From the NCBI RefSeq assembly GCF_009797935.1, contig NZ_VOLC01000004.1:124001-188000 (forward strand): 64,000 nucleotides of DNA, in the 5' to 3' direction. Shown here one piece after another: positions 25,831-34,505 of this stretch (the stretch's first letter is position 1; every line of letters starts with the position of its first letter). The position numbers and the translations under genes are program-made. This DNA comes from Lunatibacter salilacus (GTDB taxonomy: Bacteria > Bacteroidota > Bacteroidia > Cytophagales > Cyclobacteriaceae). A model generated the notes under the pieces. That model saw nothing but the letters and a program-made list of their open reading frames with translations, had not been told where the DNA came from and made no database searches.

Positions 25831-28380
25831 ATGAAAGATTCAAGAAGAGAATTTCTTAAAAAAGCAGCCCTCGCCACTGGAGGAATCAGCTTGTGGAATA
25901 CCCTACCTGCCTCCATCCAAAAGGCCATGGCGATTGACCCGGCGGTTGGAAGCACCTTTTTCGACGCCGAGCATGTGGTGATTCTCATGCAGGAGAACAG
26001 GTCATTCGACCATTGTTTTGGCAAGTTGAAAGGGGTGAGGGGTTTTAATGACCCCCGGGCCATACGCTTACCGAACGAAAACCTGGTGTGGCTACAAAGT
26101 GACAAAAAGGGAAACACTTACGCACCCTTTCGCTTTAACATCAAAGACACCAAGGCAACCTGGATGAAAGATATCCCACACTCATGGGAAAATCAGGTAG
26201 ATGCCCGAAACGATGGCAAGTATGACGGGTGGATTGAGGCCAAGCGCTCCGGTAGGAAAGAATTTGCCCACGTCCCCATGACAATGGGCTTTTATGAGCG
26301 GGAAGATATTCCGTTTTATTATGCCTTGGCTGATGCTTTTACCGTCTGCGACCAGCATTTTTGTTCGGCACTCACAGGTACCACCACCAATAGAAATTAT
26401 CATTGGGCGGGTAAGACTCACGGGGAACCAGGAGATAAACCCAAAGTGAGGAATTCGGATATTGGTTATTCCAAGGAGATAAATTGGAATTCATTTCCAG
26501 AGAGGCTGGAGGATAATGGAGTGTCTTGGAAAGTTTATCAAAATGAAGTCAGTCTCAAGACGGAACTCGAGGGAGAGGATGAATCACTTCTCTCAAATTT
26601 CACGGATAATAACCTGGAATGGTTCAGCCAATTTCGGGTTCGCCACACACCGGGACACTACAGTTATTTACAAAAAAGAAAAGGAGAAATTCCCGCTGAG
26701 ATCGAAGTGCTGGAAAAAGAGATAACGACTGCCTCTCAAGATACAAAAGCCGTTTTACAGAAAACGCTGGAATCAAAAAAAGAAGAGCTAGAATGGGTAC
26801 TCGAATCCTTGCAAACTTGGACACCGGATTCATTCGCAAAACTTTCGGACCGTGAAAAATCCCTGCATAATCGGGCGTTTACGGTGAATAATGCCGATCC
26901 GAATTATCATCGGACAGAAGAACTACATTATAAAGAAGCCGGGGAGGATAGAAGTACCAAAATTCCCAAAGGGGATATTTTCCATCAGTTTCGGGAAGAT
27001 GTGACTTCTGGGAACTTACCCACTGTTTCTTGGCTGGTAGCGCCACAGAAGTTTTCAGACCACCCAAGTGCGCCTTGGTACGGAGCTTGGTATGTATCGG
27101 AAACACTGGATATTTTGACAAAAGATCCGGAGGTGTGGAAAAAGACGATTTTTATCCTCAACTATGACGAGAACGATGGATACTTTGACCATATTCCTCC
27201 ATTTGTACCTCCTAAGCCGGGGGATAGTTCGACTGGAAAGATGTCCGATGGACTGGATGCAACCGGCGAATATGTGACTTTACAACAGGAGCTCGATACG
27301 CCGGGTATGAAGCCTGAGAATGCCCGCGATAGCCCGGTGGGACTTGGGTATCGGGTACCGCTAGTAGTTGCCTCACCTTGGTCTAGGGGCGGATGGGTCA
27401 ATTCCGAAGTTTGCGACATCACCTCAGTGATCAAATTGATGGAGAATTTTATTGGCAAAAAAACGGGAAGGGCAATTAAGGAAACCAATATCAGTCCATG
27501 GAGGAGAGCTATTTGCGGTGATTTAACATCTGTATTCCGACAATATGACGGAGAAAAAATCAGTTTACCTGACTTTGTTGATAAGGAATCGCATATTAAA
27601 ACCATTTACAACGCAAGCTTCAAAGATATTCCCGACAATTTTAAGGCACTAAACCGCGCCGAAGTAGAGCAAGTTAATACCAATCCAAATCTTTCGAACT
27701 GGATGCCTAAACAAGAACCGGGAACCAAACCTTCGAATGCGCTTGCATACCAACTGGAAGTGGATGGAAGTTTAGAAAAAGAAACCGGACAGGTAGGTAT
27801 AACCTTTCATGCAAGTAGGGAGCTTTTTGGGAAAAAAGCTTTAGGGGCTCCATTCCAAGTATATGCCCGGAATTACAGGAAACTTGATTCATTCGAGTCG
27901 GTTCAGGTCTGGAATTTTGCAGTTAAGTCAGGGGATGCATTCCAACATAACTGGGATATGGATCGGTTTTTCCAAAAAGCATATGACCTGGAAGTATATG
28001 GGCCAAACGGATTTTACCGACGCATTAGCGGACAACATAGCGACCCGCGTCTTAGTATCGTGGCTACTTATCAGCCTGACAATCGATTTGCAGGTACTGG
28101 AGCTGTAAAATTGCACATGCGCAATCAAGAGTCCCAATCAGTTACGATGGGGGTTAAGGATAATGCATACCAGGACGGTGAGTCCCTATTTACGATTGCA
28201 CCCAAAGCCGATAAAACATTGTTAATCCGTACCGAAAAGAATTTCGGGTGGTATGATTTTTCAGTTTTCCTGAAAGGGAACAAATCATTCGAAAGAAGAT
28301 TTGCGGGTAGAACGGAATTTGGAACCCATAGCAGAACTGATCCATTTATGGGGAGAGAACTTCCGTCTTTTATCGGATAG
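25831..28380 (+). CDS. plcN: Phosphocholine-type phospholipase C, Tat-exported
   Basis: 849 residues. The twin-arginine signal (SRREFLKKAALATGG, residues 4-18) implies folded export, perhaps with a cofactor or metal. The phosphoesterase domain begins with VVILMQENRSFDHCFGKLKGVRGF (about 49-72) and includes GTTTNRNYHWAG and FILNYDENDGYFDHI, the metal-binding block. Two C-terminal beta domains (about 640-840, DUF756-like) complete the PlcN/PlcH architecture. The enzyme should release phosphocholine from phosphatidylcholine or sphingomyelin, or act on related lipids. About residues 285-330 form a charged coiled-coil insertion. The gene is monocistronic, with a terminator at 28434. The substrate is inferred from the family. 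Confidence 0.9.
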   Translation: MKDSRREFLKKAALATGGISLWNTLPASIQKAMAIDPAVGSTFFDAEHVVILMQENRSFDHCFGKLKGVRGFNDPRAIRLPNENLVWLQSDKKGNTYAPFRFNIKDTKATWMKDIPHSWENQVDARNDGKYDGWIEAKRSGRKEFAHVPMTMGFYEREDIPFYYALADAFTVCDQHFCSALTGTTTNRNYHWAGKTHGEPGDKPKVRNSDIGYSKEINWNSFPERLEDNGVSWKVYQNEVSLKTELEGEDESLLSNFTDNNLEWFSQFRVRHTPGHYSYLQKRKGEIPAEIEVLEKEITTASQDTKAVLQKTLESKKEELEWVLESLQTWTPDSFAKLSDREKSLHNRAFTVNNADPNYHRTEELHYKEAGEDRSTKIPKGDIFHQFREDVTSGNLPTVSWLVAPQKFSDHPSAPWYGAWYVSETLDILTKDPEVWKKTIFILNYDENDGYFDHIPPFVPPKPGDSSTGKMSDGLDATGEYVTLQQELDTPGMKPENARDSPVGLGYRVPLVVASPWSRGGWVNSEVCDITSVIKLMENFIGKKTGRAIKETNISPWRRAICGDLTSVFRQYDGEKISLPDFVDKESHIKTIYNASFKDIPDNFKALNRAEVEQVNTNPNLSNWMPKQEPGTKPSNALAYQLEVDGSLEKETGQVGITFHASRELFGKKALGAPFQVYARNYRKLDSFESVQVWNFAVKSGDAFQHNWDMDRFFQKAYDLEVYGPNGFYRRISGQHSDPRLSIVATYQPDNRFAGTGAVKLHMRNQESQSVTMGVKDNAYQDGESLFTIAPKADKTLLIRTEKNFGWYDFSVFLKGNKSFERRFAGRTEFGTHSRTDPFMGRELPSFIG

Positions 28381-28433
28381 AAATTGCTCAATTTTCCAAA
28401 ATTCAATAGTGTCATGCGTTATTGAAAAGTAAG

Positions 28434-28462
28434 ACCAAAGGATCCATTCCTTTGGTTTTCTT
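28434..28462 (+). terminator. Terminator of the phospholipase C gene
   Basis: ACCAAAGGA (28434-28442) pairs perfectly with TCCTTTGGT (28448-28456), with a 5-nt loop and a T-rich tail, 54 nt after the stop codon. Confidence 0.75.
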
Positions 28463-28642
28463 TATTTTTATCCTAGGTTTATTTAAAACCAAACCAATTA
28501 TCTCTATCTTTAATTTTTTAATATCTCCCCTGATCGTCATGGTTTGAGCGTGAATTTGATCATTGACTAGGGTGTAGGTTAATAAAAGAAAAACAAGCGG
28601 AATAAGAGATAGCGAAAAAATACTAAAAATGGACACATTGGT

Positions 28643-29647
28643 ATGGTAAGGTTTATAAGCTGTGATTGGGGTACTTCTTCTTTTCGGCTTAGGCTGATTG
28701 ACACGGCGGATCTTAAGGTTGTGGGTGAAGAAAGAAATCAACGTGGCATTTCGGTCGTATACAGGCAATTTTTAGAGTTAAAGGAAAAGTCGCCTTCCAT
28801 TCGGGAATCTTTTTATAAGCAAGTCATTTCCGAAGGTGTGGAGGCATTGGAAAAATCCTGCAAGGGGGATTTATCCGGACTTATGATTATTTGTTCGGGT
28901 ATGGTAACCTCCAGCATAGGATTAAGAGAAGTTCCTTTCACCCCTTTGCCCTTCGATGTTTCGGGGAAAAATCTGGGAATGGATTTCATCGGTGCTTCGG
29001 TGGACTTTGGTCATCCGTTATTACTTCTTTCAGGGCTTCGTAGTGATACCGACGTGATGCGGGGTGAAGAGTCGGAATTGGTAGGTGTTATTCAAATGTT
29101 GGATGACTTTTCCGGGGAAGGTTTATTCATTCTACCCGGTACCCATTCTAAGCATGTGCGTGTGACTGGCTACCAAGTATCAGAATTTACCACATTTATG
29201 ACGGGTGAGTTTTTTGATTTGCTTTGCCAGCAAAGTATATTGAAAGACAGCATTAGCAGTGATGACACCTTTGATTTCACTCGTTCCGGGGAGTCGTTTA
29301 GAAGCGGGGTGAAGGCAGGTCTCTCAGGCTCATTGCTGTCACAGGCATTTTTAGTTCGGACAAGAGTGCTCTTCGGTAAGGCTAATAAAACCGACAACTA
29401 CCATTACCTAAGCGGGCTGCTGATAGGAAATGAATTAAAGGAGCTTACAAACTCTGGGAATTTGCCGATTTATTTGTGCTGTACTTCTCATCTGGAAGCT
29501 CAATACAGACTGGCTCTTAAAACACTGGGGATAGATGTGATGATTATTCCCGCCGCTACCATGGATCAGGCTGTGGTTCGGGGTCAATTTAAAATTTACA
29601 ATCAAAACCTAAATCATGAACGGAGCATTTTCTTGGGAAGCTTTTGA
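28643..29647 (+). CDS. dgoK: 2-dehydro-3-deoxygalactonokinase
   Basis: A 334-residue sugar kinase of the DgoK family. The N-terminal FISCDWGTSSFRLRLID is the phosphate-1 loop, LPGTHSKHVRV and MTGEFFDLL are family motifs, and the C-terminal region includes the second nucleotide-binding part. It phosphorylates 2-keto-3-deoxy-galactonate at C6. It overlaps the aldolase gene by 32 nt and is the first gene of the sugar-acid operon. Confidence 0.9.
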   Translation: MVRFISCDWGTSSFRLRLIDTADLKVVGEERNQRGISVVYRQFLELKEKSPSIRESFYKQVISEGVEALEKSCKGDLSGLMIICSGMVTSSIGLREVPFTPLPFDVSGKNLGMDFIGASVDFGHPLLLLSGLRSDTDVMRGEESELVGVIQMLDDFSGEGLFILPGTHSKHVRVTGYQVSEFTTFMTGEFFDLLCQQSILKDSISSDDTFDFTRSGESFRSGVKAGLSGSLLSQAFLVRTRVLFGKANKTDNYHYLSGLLIGNELKELTNSGNLPIYLCCTSHLEAQYRLALKTLGIDVMIIPAATMDQAVVRGQFKIYNQNLNHERSIFLGSF

Positions 29648-30260
29648 TAAAGCACCAATAGTTGCTATTTTAAGAAACCTACCTGCAAGCAGTTTACTAT
29701 CCATTGCGAAATGTATGGTAACTTCGGGGATTTCCACTATGGAAATCACCATCAATACTCCCGGAGCGTTAGAATCAATCCAGTCCCTTCGTGAAAACTA
29801 TGGGGATAAATTGAATATAGGAGCAGGTACTGTCTGCAATCTCAGCGACATGCACGGGGCCTTGGATGCTGGGGCGCAATTTATTGTAATGCCCGTCTGT
29901 GAAGAAGACGTCATCAACTATTGTGTCATTCATAAGATACCAGTGTTCCCAGGAGCTTATACACCCACTGAGATATATAAAGCATGGCAATTGGGAGCTA
30001 CCATGGTCAAGGTCTTTCCCGCCAGCGACTTGGGTCCATCCTACATAAAGGATGTCTTGGCTCCTTTAGATGGCATCAAACTGATGCCTACCGGAGGGGT
30101 GACTTTGGAAAACCTAGGTTCATTTTTCGAGGCTGGTGCCAAAGCTGTTGGAATAGGAGGGGGGATTGTTCCCAAGAAGCTCATAGAAACAGAAGATTGG
30201 AAAGCCCTTGAAAAACTTATGTCCAACTTTATCCGGGCTTATAACAAAAGTACACTTTAA
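29616..30260 (+). CDS. dgoA: KDPG/KDPGal aldolase
   Basis: A 214-residue class I aldolase of the Eda/DgoA family. Glu43 is in MEITINTPGAL, the Schiff-base Lys132 in GATMVKVFPASDLG, and the phosphate site in LMPTGGV. With DgoK upstream the natural substrate is 2-keto-3-deoxy-6-phosphogalactonate, giving pyruvate and glyceraldehyde-3-phosphate; KDPG is also possible. The start MNGAFSWEAFDKAPIVAILR is a standard family start, so the 32-nt overlap with dgoK is believed. Confidence 0.92.
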   Translation: MNGAFSWEAFDKAPIVAILRNLPASSLLSIAKCMVTSGISTMEITINTPGALESIQSLRENYGDKLNIGAGTVCNLSDMHGALDAGAQFIVMPVCEEDVINYCVIHKIPVFPGAYTPTEIYKAWQLGATMVKVFPASDLGPSYIKDVLAPLDGIKLMPTGGVTLENLGSFFEAGAKAVGIGGGIVPKKLIETEDWKALEKLMSNFIRAYNKSTL

Positions 30261-30328
30261 AACAATAATAGCAGACATTGTCAAATTGACTTTTAAATCA
30301 CCTTTAGACCCAAAAAATAAGCCCTCGG

Positions 30329-31690
30329 ATGGATCAAACCATATATCTACTGATAATAACCACTCTTTCAATTTTACTTTTACTGGTGCTTGTAATGAAA
30401 CTAAAGGTTCACGCCTTTATCTCATTGTTGCTCGCCAGCACCTTTGTGGGTTTGGCTTCCGGCATGCCTTTTTTGGAGCTTATTGCAAATTTGCAAAAAG
30501 GGATGGGAGATATCCTGGGATTTATTACAATAGTCGTTGGATTGGGAGCCATTTTGGGCAAGTTGTTGGAAGTTTCAGGCGGGGCGGAAACTCTTGCCCA
30601 CTTTATTATTAAGGGATTTGGGGAAAAGCGCACTACTTGGGCGCTGATGTTGACAGGATTTATTGTTTCCATCCCAGTTTTTCTTGATGTGGGGTTTATT
30701 ATCTTGATCCCGCTTATTTATGCCCTTACAAAAAAATCAGGCCTTTCTCTTTTGCATTATGCCATTCCCTTACTCGCTGGTATGGCAGTCACCCATGCCT
30801 TTATTCCTCCTACTCCAGGTCCTGTAGCCGTCGCTGAGATTCTAAATGCCAATCTTGGATGGATGATTGTCTTTGGGGTAGTGGTCGGATTACCCTGTTC
30901 CATTATCGCCGGACCGTTGTTCGGTAATTATATATCAAAGCGGATATTCGTTCCTGTACCGCAGCATATTGAATTTGCAGCTAGCAAGGAAACTCCCAAG
31001 AAAAGTGATTTTATGATGATTGCCTTTGTCATAACCTTACCTTTGGTGTTGATTTTATTGTCAACTACCAGTGGCATGTTGGTGAGTATGGACTATTTTG
31101 ACGCGGATAATTTCACCATTAACCTGCTGCAGTTTATAGGTCACCCATTTATGGCACTTACCATTGCTACCCTGATTGCCTCTTATTTTTTAGGATTTAA
31201 AAAAGGCTTCAACGCCAAGCAACTCCTGGAATTCTCCGACAAAGCGCTTGCTCCTGCCGGCTTGATAATCGTTATTACAGGAGCCGGGGGTATGTTTAAG
31301 CAGATTTTGGTAGAAAGTGGAGCGGGAGAGGCCCTGGCGCAGGTATTTATAGATTATAATGTGGCCCCAATTGTCATGGCCTATGTCATTGCGGTTGTGA
31401 TTCGGGTCATTCAAGGCTCGGCGACGGTAGCCATGGTAACCGCTGCTGGGATGATATCCCCAGTCTTGATGGGTATGGAGTACTCAGAACCCATGAAAGC
31501 CTTGATAGGTATTTCGATCGCCTCCGGATCCTGCATACTTTCCCACGTCAACGACAGCGGGTTTTGGCTGGTAAAAAAATACCTTGATATCTCCGAGAAA
31601 CAGACCCTTCAAACCTGGACCGTTATGGAGACGATCATCTCCGTTAGTGGTTTTGCAATTGTCATGTTATTGTCTTTATTTATTGCTTAA
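30329..31690 (+). CDS. GntP-family gluconate/sugar-acid permease
   Basis: A 453-residue carrier with about 12-14 membrane segments. The GntP signature THAFIPPTPGPVAVAEIL (about residues 153-170) is clear, as are FLDVGFIILIPLIYA and the late SHVNDSGFWLVKKYL. The family moves gluconate and related acids with protons. Its place between a KDPGal aldolase and an FAH-type hydratase suggests galactonate or another aldonate. Confidence 0.92.
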   Translation: MDQTIYLLIITTLSILLLLVLVMKLKVHAFISLLLASTFVGLASGMPFLELIANLQKGMGDILGFITIVVGLGAILGKLLEVSGGAETLAHFIIKGFGEKRTTWALMLTGFIVSIPVFLDVGFIILIPLIYALTKKSGLSLLHYAIPLLAGMAVTHAFIPPTPGPVAVAEILNANLGWMIVFGVVVGLPCSIIAGPLFGNYISKRIFVPVPQHIEFAASKETPKKSDFMMIAFVITLPLVLILLSTTSGMLVSMDYFDADNFTINLLQFIGHPFMALTIATLIASYFLGFKKGFNAKQLLEFSDKALAPAGLIIVITGAGGMFKQILVESGAGEALAQVFIDYNVAPIVMAYVIAVVIRVIQGSATVAMVTAAGMISPVLMGMEYSEPMKALIGISIASGSCILSHVNDSGFWLVKKYLDISEKQTLQTWTVMETIISVSGFAIVMLLSLFIA

Positions 31691-31722
31691 TCGAAAACAA
31701 TCATAACCTAAAAATAAAGCCT

Positions 31723-32559
31723 ATGAAACTTTACAGAACGCATCAAGGAATTGTTGTTGAGCAAGCAGCTCAATTTTATCTAATTAAAGATCACTCTTGG
31801 GACTCATTCATCAATGACGATCACCTGATCGAAAAAATCAATGGGCTTATACCACTTCTGGATCCATCCGAAGGAGCAAGAGAAGCCATTATTGAAGGCC
31901 TGCTGCCTCCTGTGGAGAGTCAGGAGATCTGGGCGAGCGGTGTTACCTATTTTAGAAGTAAACTGGGAAGACAGGAAGAAAGCAAGGATAGTGGAGGTGC
32001 TACTTTTTACGAATTGGTTTATCATGCCGACCGGCCGGAATTATTTATGAAAGCTACCGGGCAACGTGCGGTTGGCCATGGAGGCTTGGTGCGAATCAGG
32101 AAGGATTCCACCTGGGATGTTCCTGAGCCGGAACTTACACTGGTCATCTCATCCACGGGCAAAATCATCGGCTATACGATTGGTAACGATATGAGTTCCC
32201 GGAGCATAGAAGGGGAAAATCCACTTTATCTCCCCCAAGCTAAAATCTATGACGGAAGTGCTGCTGTAGGACCTTGCATTTTGGTAACAGATAAGCCTCT
32301 GTCTCCGGATACCCAAATCAGTTTGATAATAAAAAGAGCTTCACAGGTGGTTTTTGAAGACACCATTCCCATTTCACAAATTAAACGTAAATTTCAGGAG
32401 CTAGTGGACTACCTGTATGCGGAATACACCTTTCCTCATGGATCCCTTTTGATGACAGGAACAGGGATAGTGCCTGACAGTAGTTTTACCTTAGCATCAG
32501 GTGATGAGGTCAGTATTTCCATAACTGGAATCGGCACATTGACAAATACTGTAGCTTAG
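31723..32559 (+). CDS. FAH-fold 2-keto-3-deoxy-sugar-acid dehydratase-like protein
   Basis: A 278-residue fumarylacetoacetate-hydrolase-fold protein. The N-terminal block WASGVTYFRSKLGRQEES and the pair of acidic metal ligands in VPEPELTLV, followed by IGYTIGNDMSSRSIEGENPLYLPQAK, recall 2-keto-3-deoxy-D-arabinonate/xylonate dehydratases (KdaD, XylX) more than true FAH enzymes. That would suggest a non-phosphorylative branch for pentonates beside the phosphorylative KDPGal branch. It is the last gene of the operon; a long-range hairpin follows. The exact substrate cannot be told. Confidence 0.75.
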   Translation: MKLYRTHQGIVVEQAAQFYLIKDHSWDSFINDDHLIEKINGLIPLLDPSEGAREAIIEGLLPPVESQEIWASGVTYFRSKLGRQEESKDSGGATFYELVYHADRPELFMKATGQRAVGHGGLVRIRKDSTWDVPEPELTLVISSTGKIIGYTIGNDMSSRSIEGENPLYLPQAKIYDGSAAVGPCILVTDKPLSPDTQISLIIKRASQVVFEDTIPISQIKRKFQELVDYLYAEYTFPHGSLLMTGTGIVPDSSFTLASGDEVSISITGIGTLTNTVA

Positions 32560-32566
32560 GGTGATT

Positions 32567-32626
32567 AAAAACGGATTGGGGAACATTGGGCGTAGATTAC
32601 TCATGTTTTAGCGATCCGTTTTTCTA
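32567..32626 (+). terminator. Possible terminator of the sugar-acid operon
   Basis: Perfect 10-bp arms AAAAACGGAT (32567-32576) and ATCCGTTTTT (32614-32623) are separated by 37 nt, and the second arm ends in a T run. The loop is long for an intrinsic terminator, so the call is moderate. Confidence 0.5.
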
Positions 32627-32893
32627 GTTCCATTATTTTTTTAAACTGGCGTATAGCTTAATAAGCTCTATAGTATGTTATTTACCCGGCAGCAGGTATC
32701 TCCTTGACCTGTTATTAGGTCAGGCGTGATTTTTTGGAGGGTTTGCTGCTTTCTCAAATAGCACTTTTTTTCCTATAGCCATTATACTGCTGACATCTTC
32801 CTTGCATTTGTAAACCATTCTTATTCAGTGTACAGCAAGCATCGTAATACTGTTTAATTCCCATTGGAATTGTTTAAGGATAATTTTTCTGTT

Positions 32894-32930
32894 AAAATCT
32901 TTAATGCAACTTAGTTGCATTAAAGATTTT
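32894..32930. promoter_or_regulatory. 37-bp palindromic operator, possibly a Zur/Fur-type box
   Basis: Perfect 18-bp arms (32894-32911 and 32913-32930) around a single central base. The centre TGCAACT-T-AGTTGCA has the 7-1-7 form typical of Fur-family boxes. The right arm contains the TTG used as the -33 element, so a bound protein would block RNA polymerase. A zinc regulator is an inference from the AztD-like downstream gene. Confidence 0.65.
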
Positions 32931-32944
32931 CGACGCTATATTTG
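32915..32944 (+). promoter_or_regulatory. Promoter of the AztD-like gene
   Basis: A -33 TTG (32915-32917), a 19-nt spacer and a perfect -7 TATATTTG (32937-32944), 23 nt before the start codon. The -33 element lies within the palindrome. Confidence 0.72.
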
Positions 32945-32967
32945 CCCCAGCATTAACCTTATAAAAC

Positions 32968-34236
32968 ATGAGAAAATTACCGTATTTGTTGAGCTGTCTC
33001 GTAGTGGCAGCAATTTTCAGCTGTAAAAATGATGACGAACCCTTGGCGGAGGACCCAACTCCAACGTTCGAAGAGACAGAAAGTGAATGGATTCGAGTGG
33101 CGGCTTGGGATAGTCAGTCCAAAATATCCAAGATTAACCCTACCGCAGGTTCCACTGACACCCCGGATGTATCCCCATTCGTTGAGGGGAGTGCAAACTA
33201 TTTAAGTACATCCGGCAGGTTTATAGTTTCAATAGACCGACCAAACGGAAAAGTCAGATTTTTTGACACTGGCCTTGAAAACCACGGAGACCACGGTCAT
33301 GAATATTCAGCAAAATGGTTGAACGGTGAACTGGAAGCACCGTTGCCGACGCATTTTTCAGCGAGCATGGGAAATATTGTGATATTTAATGACGGCGACG
33401 GATCAATAGCTTTGTTGAAGGAGTCTATAATGGAAACACCTTCGTTCCAACCCAGTTTAATATATCCAGAGGGAATCACAACTCACCACGGTGCCGGCGT
33501 TTGGCTAATTGGTGATAAATTGGCGATTTCCTATCAAGCACCTGACGAGACAGGTTCCCTGCCCCAATTGGTGAAATTGTTGGATCTGCAAGGAAAAGTT
33601 ATTGCGGAAGATCCATCTGTTCGGGTCACCAATATACATGGCGATGCTTCTAACGGAAAGGTGGGTGTGTTTGGGGCTACGGAAGGGATTTTGGCTGTTA
33701 CCGCATCCAATGAATTTAAACTTATTGATAATATTGCCCCTTTGGAACCTACTTCCGGCAATTGGATGGGAACCGTAAAAGGTCATGATAACTTAAATGT
33801 ATTCTACGGATGGGCTAGAAATCTCGGTATTTTTAAGATCAATCCGGCCACAAACGGGATGGAACGTGTTTATGAGGGAAATGATGTAATTTCGTATTTC
33901 TTCAGTGCTGACGGGACTCATCTGATCATTCAAAAAACAAACCATGATGTTTTGGTTTTAAAAGCTGATACTGGAGTTCAATCAATTTCTAAGAACATTC
34001 AAGCGGCTACCAATGGAAATCCGGCGGCAAGAGAGCGGATGACGGAGTTTGAGGCTTATCGAAAAATGGCTGAGGAAAATCCGGTTCTCTCCGCATCTGA
34101 AAAATTCCTTTATATCTTAGAGCCGAGTAGAAACAAAATTACGGTAAGAGATATTCAGACCTTGGAAAAAGTTCACGATCTTGATATCCCTGAAAACACC
34201 CAAAATATCATGAGAATAGGTTTTCAGACTAAATAG
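32968..34236 (+). CDS. AztD-like (zinc metallochaperone-type) beta-propeller lipoprotein
   Basis: 422 residues with a lipoprotein signal (Cys19 in AAIFSC). The mature protein reads as a seven-bladed propeller with repeats of the kind FNDGDGSIALL, KLLDLQGK, GVFGATEGILAV and LVLKADTGV. A His-rich loop ENHGDHGHEY (residues 104-113), THHGAG and IHGDA are candidate metal sites. Together they resemble AztD, the periplasmic chaperone that hands zinc to AztC. No ABC transporter genes adjoin it here. It is monocistronic behind a strong palindrome, which fits derepression under metal starvation. The family call is by eye. Confidence 0.65.
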   Translation: MRKLPYLLSCLVVAAIFSCKNDDEPLAEDPTPTFEETESEWIRVAAWDSQSKISKINPTAGSTDTPDVSPFVEGSANYLSTSGRFIVSIDRPNGKVRFFDTGLENHGDHGHEYSAKWLNGELEAPLPTHFSASMGNIVIFNDGDGSIALLKESIMETPSFQPSLIYPEGITTHHGAGVWLIGDKLAISYQAPDETGSLPQLVKLLDLQGKVIAEDPSVRVTNIHGDASNGKVGVFGATEGILAVTASNEFKLIDNIAPLEPTSGNWMGTVKGHDNLNVFYGWARNLGIFKINPATNGMERVYEGNDVISYFFSADGTHLIIQKTNHDVLVLKADTGVQSISKNIQAATNGNPAARERMTEFEAYRKMAEENPVLSASEKFLYILEPSRNKITVRDIQTLEKVHDLDIPENTQNIMRIGFQTK

Positions 34237-34256
34237 TCCGAAGTGAACCAAACTTT

Positions 34257-34291
34257 AAAAAGGCCTTAAGCAAAAATGTTTAAGGCCTTTT
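34257..34291 (+). terminator. Terminator of the AztD-like gene
   Basis: AAAGGCCTTAA (34259-34269) pairs perfectly with TTAAGGCCTTT (34280-34290), closing with A and T runs on either side, 22 nt after the stop codon. Confidence 0.85.
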
Positions 34292-34473
34292 ACAAATTGC
34301 AGCCGAAATTGACAATTTTCCCAGGTCTGATAATTTCCGTTCTTAGGAATTTAAGATATTCAGCGTTCATATAGAGTCTATTTATGCTGGTTTTTAATGT
34401 CGATCTTTCAATTTTATTCAATTAACTATCAATCCGTTTCGATTTTTTTATTTGAAGATACTCCACAGACAGG

Positions 34474-34497
34474 AACCGAATGAACGTTCGATTGGTT
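34474..34497. promoter_or_regulatory. Probable TetR operator
   Basis: A 24-bp imperfect palindrome centred on GAACGTTC (9 of 12 positions symmetric) ends 8 nt before the TetR start codon. Position and size fit autoregulation by a TetR/AcrR protein. Confidence 0.6.
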
Positions 34498-34505
34498 GAT
34501 TTAAC

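Larger units (their letters stand above)
32560..32967. other. Intergenic region with a terminator and a palindromic operator/promoter
   Basis: About 400 nt without a gene. It holds the end of the sugar-acid operon (inverted repeat at 32567-32623), then about 270 nt of AT-rich DNA in which I see nothing, then the 37-bp palindrome and promoter of the AztD-like gene. Confidence 0.6.

Noticed and set aside
28412-28768. 118-residue minus-strand frame upstream of dgoK with a hydrophobic stretch
   Set aside because: It overlaps the start of dgoK by more than 120 nt and includes the terminator hairpin of the phospholipase gene; the hydrophobic stretch comes from T-rich spacer.
32894-32930. The 37-bp palindrome as an intrinsic terminator
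   Set aside because: No gene ends within 300 nt upstream, the T run after it is only four bases long, and its right arm supplies the -33 element of a good promoter.
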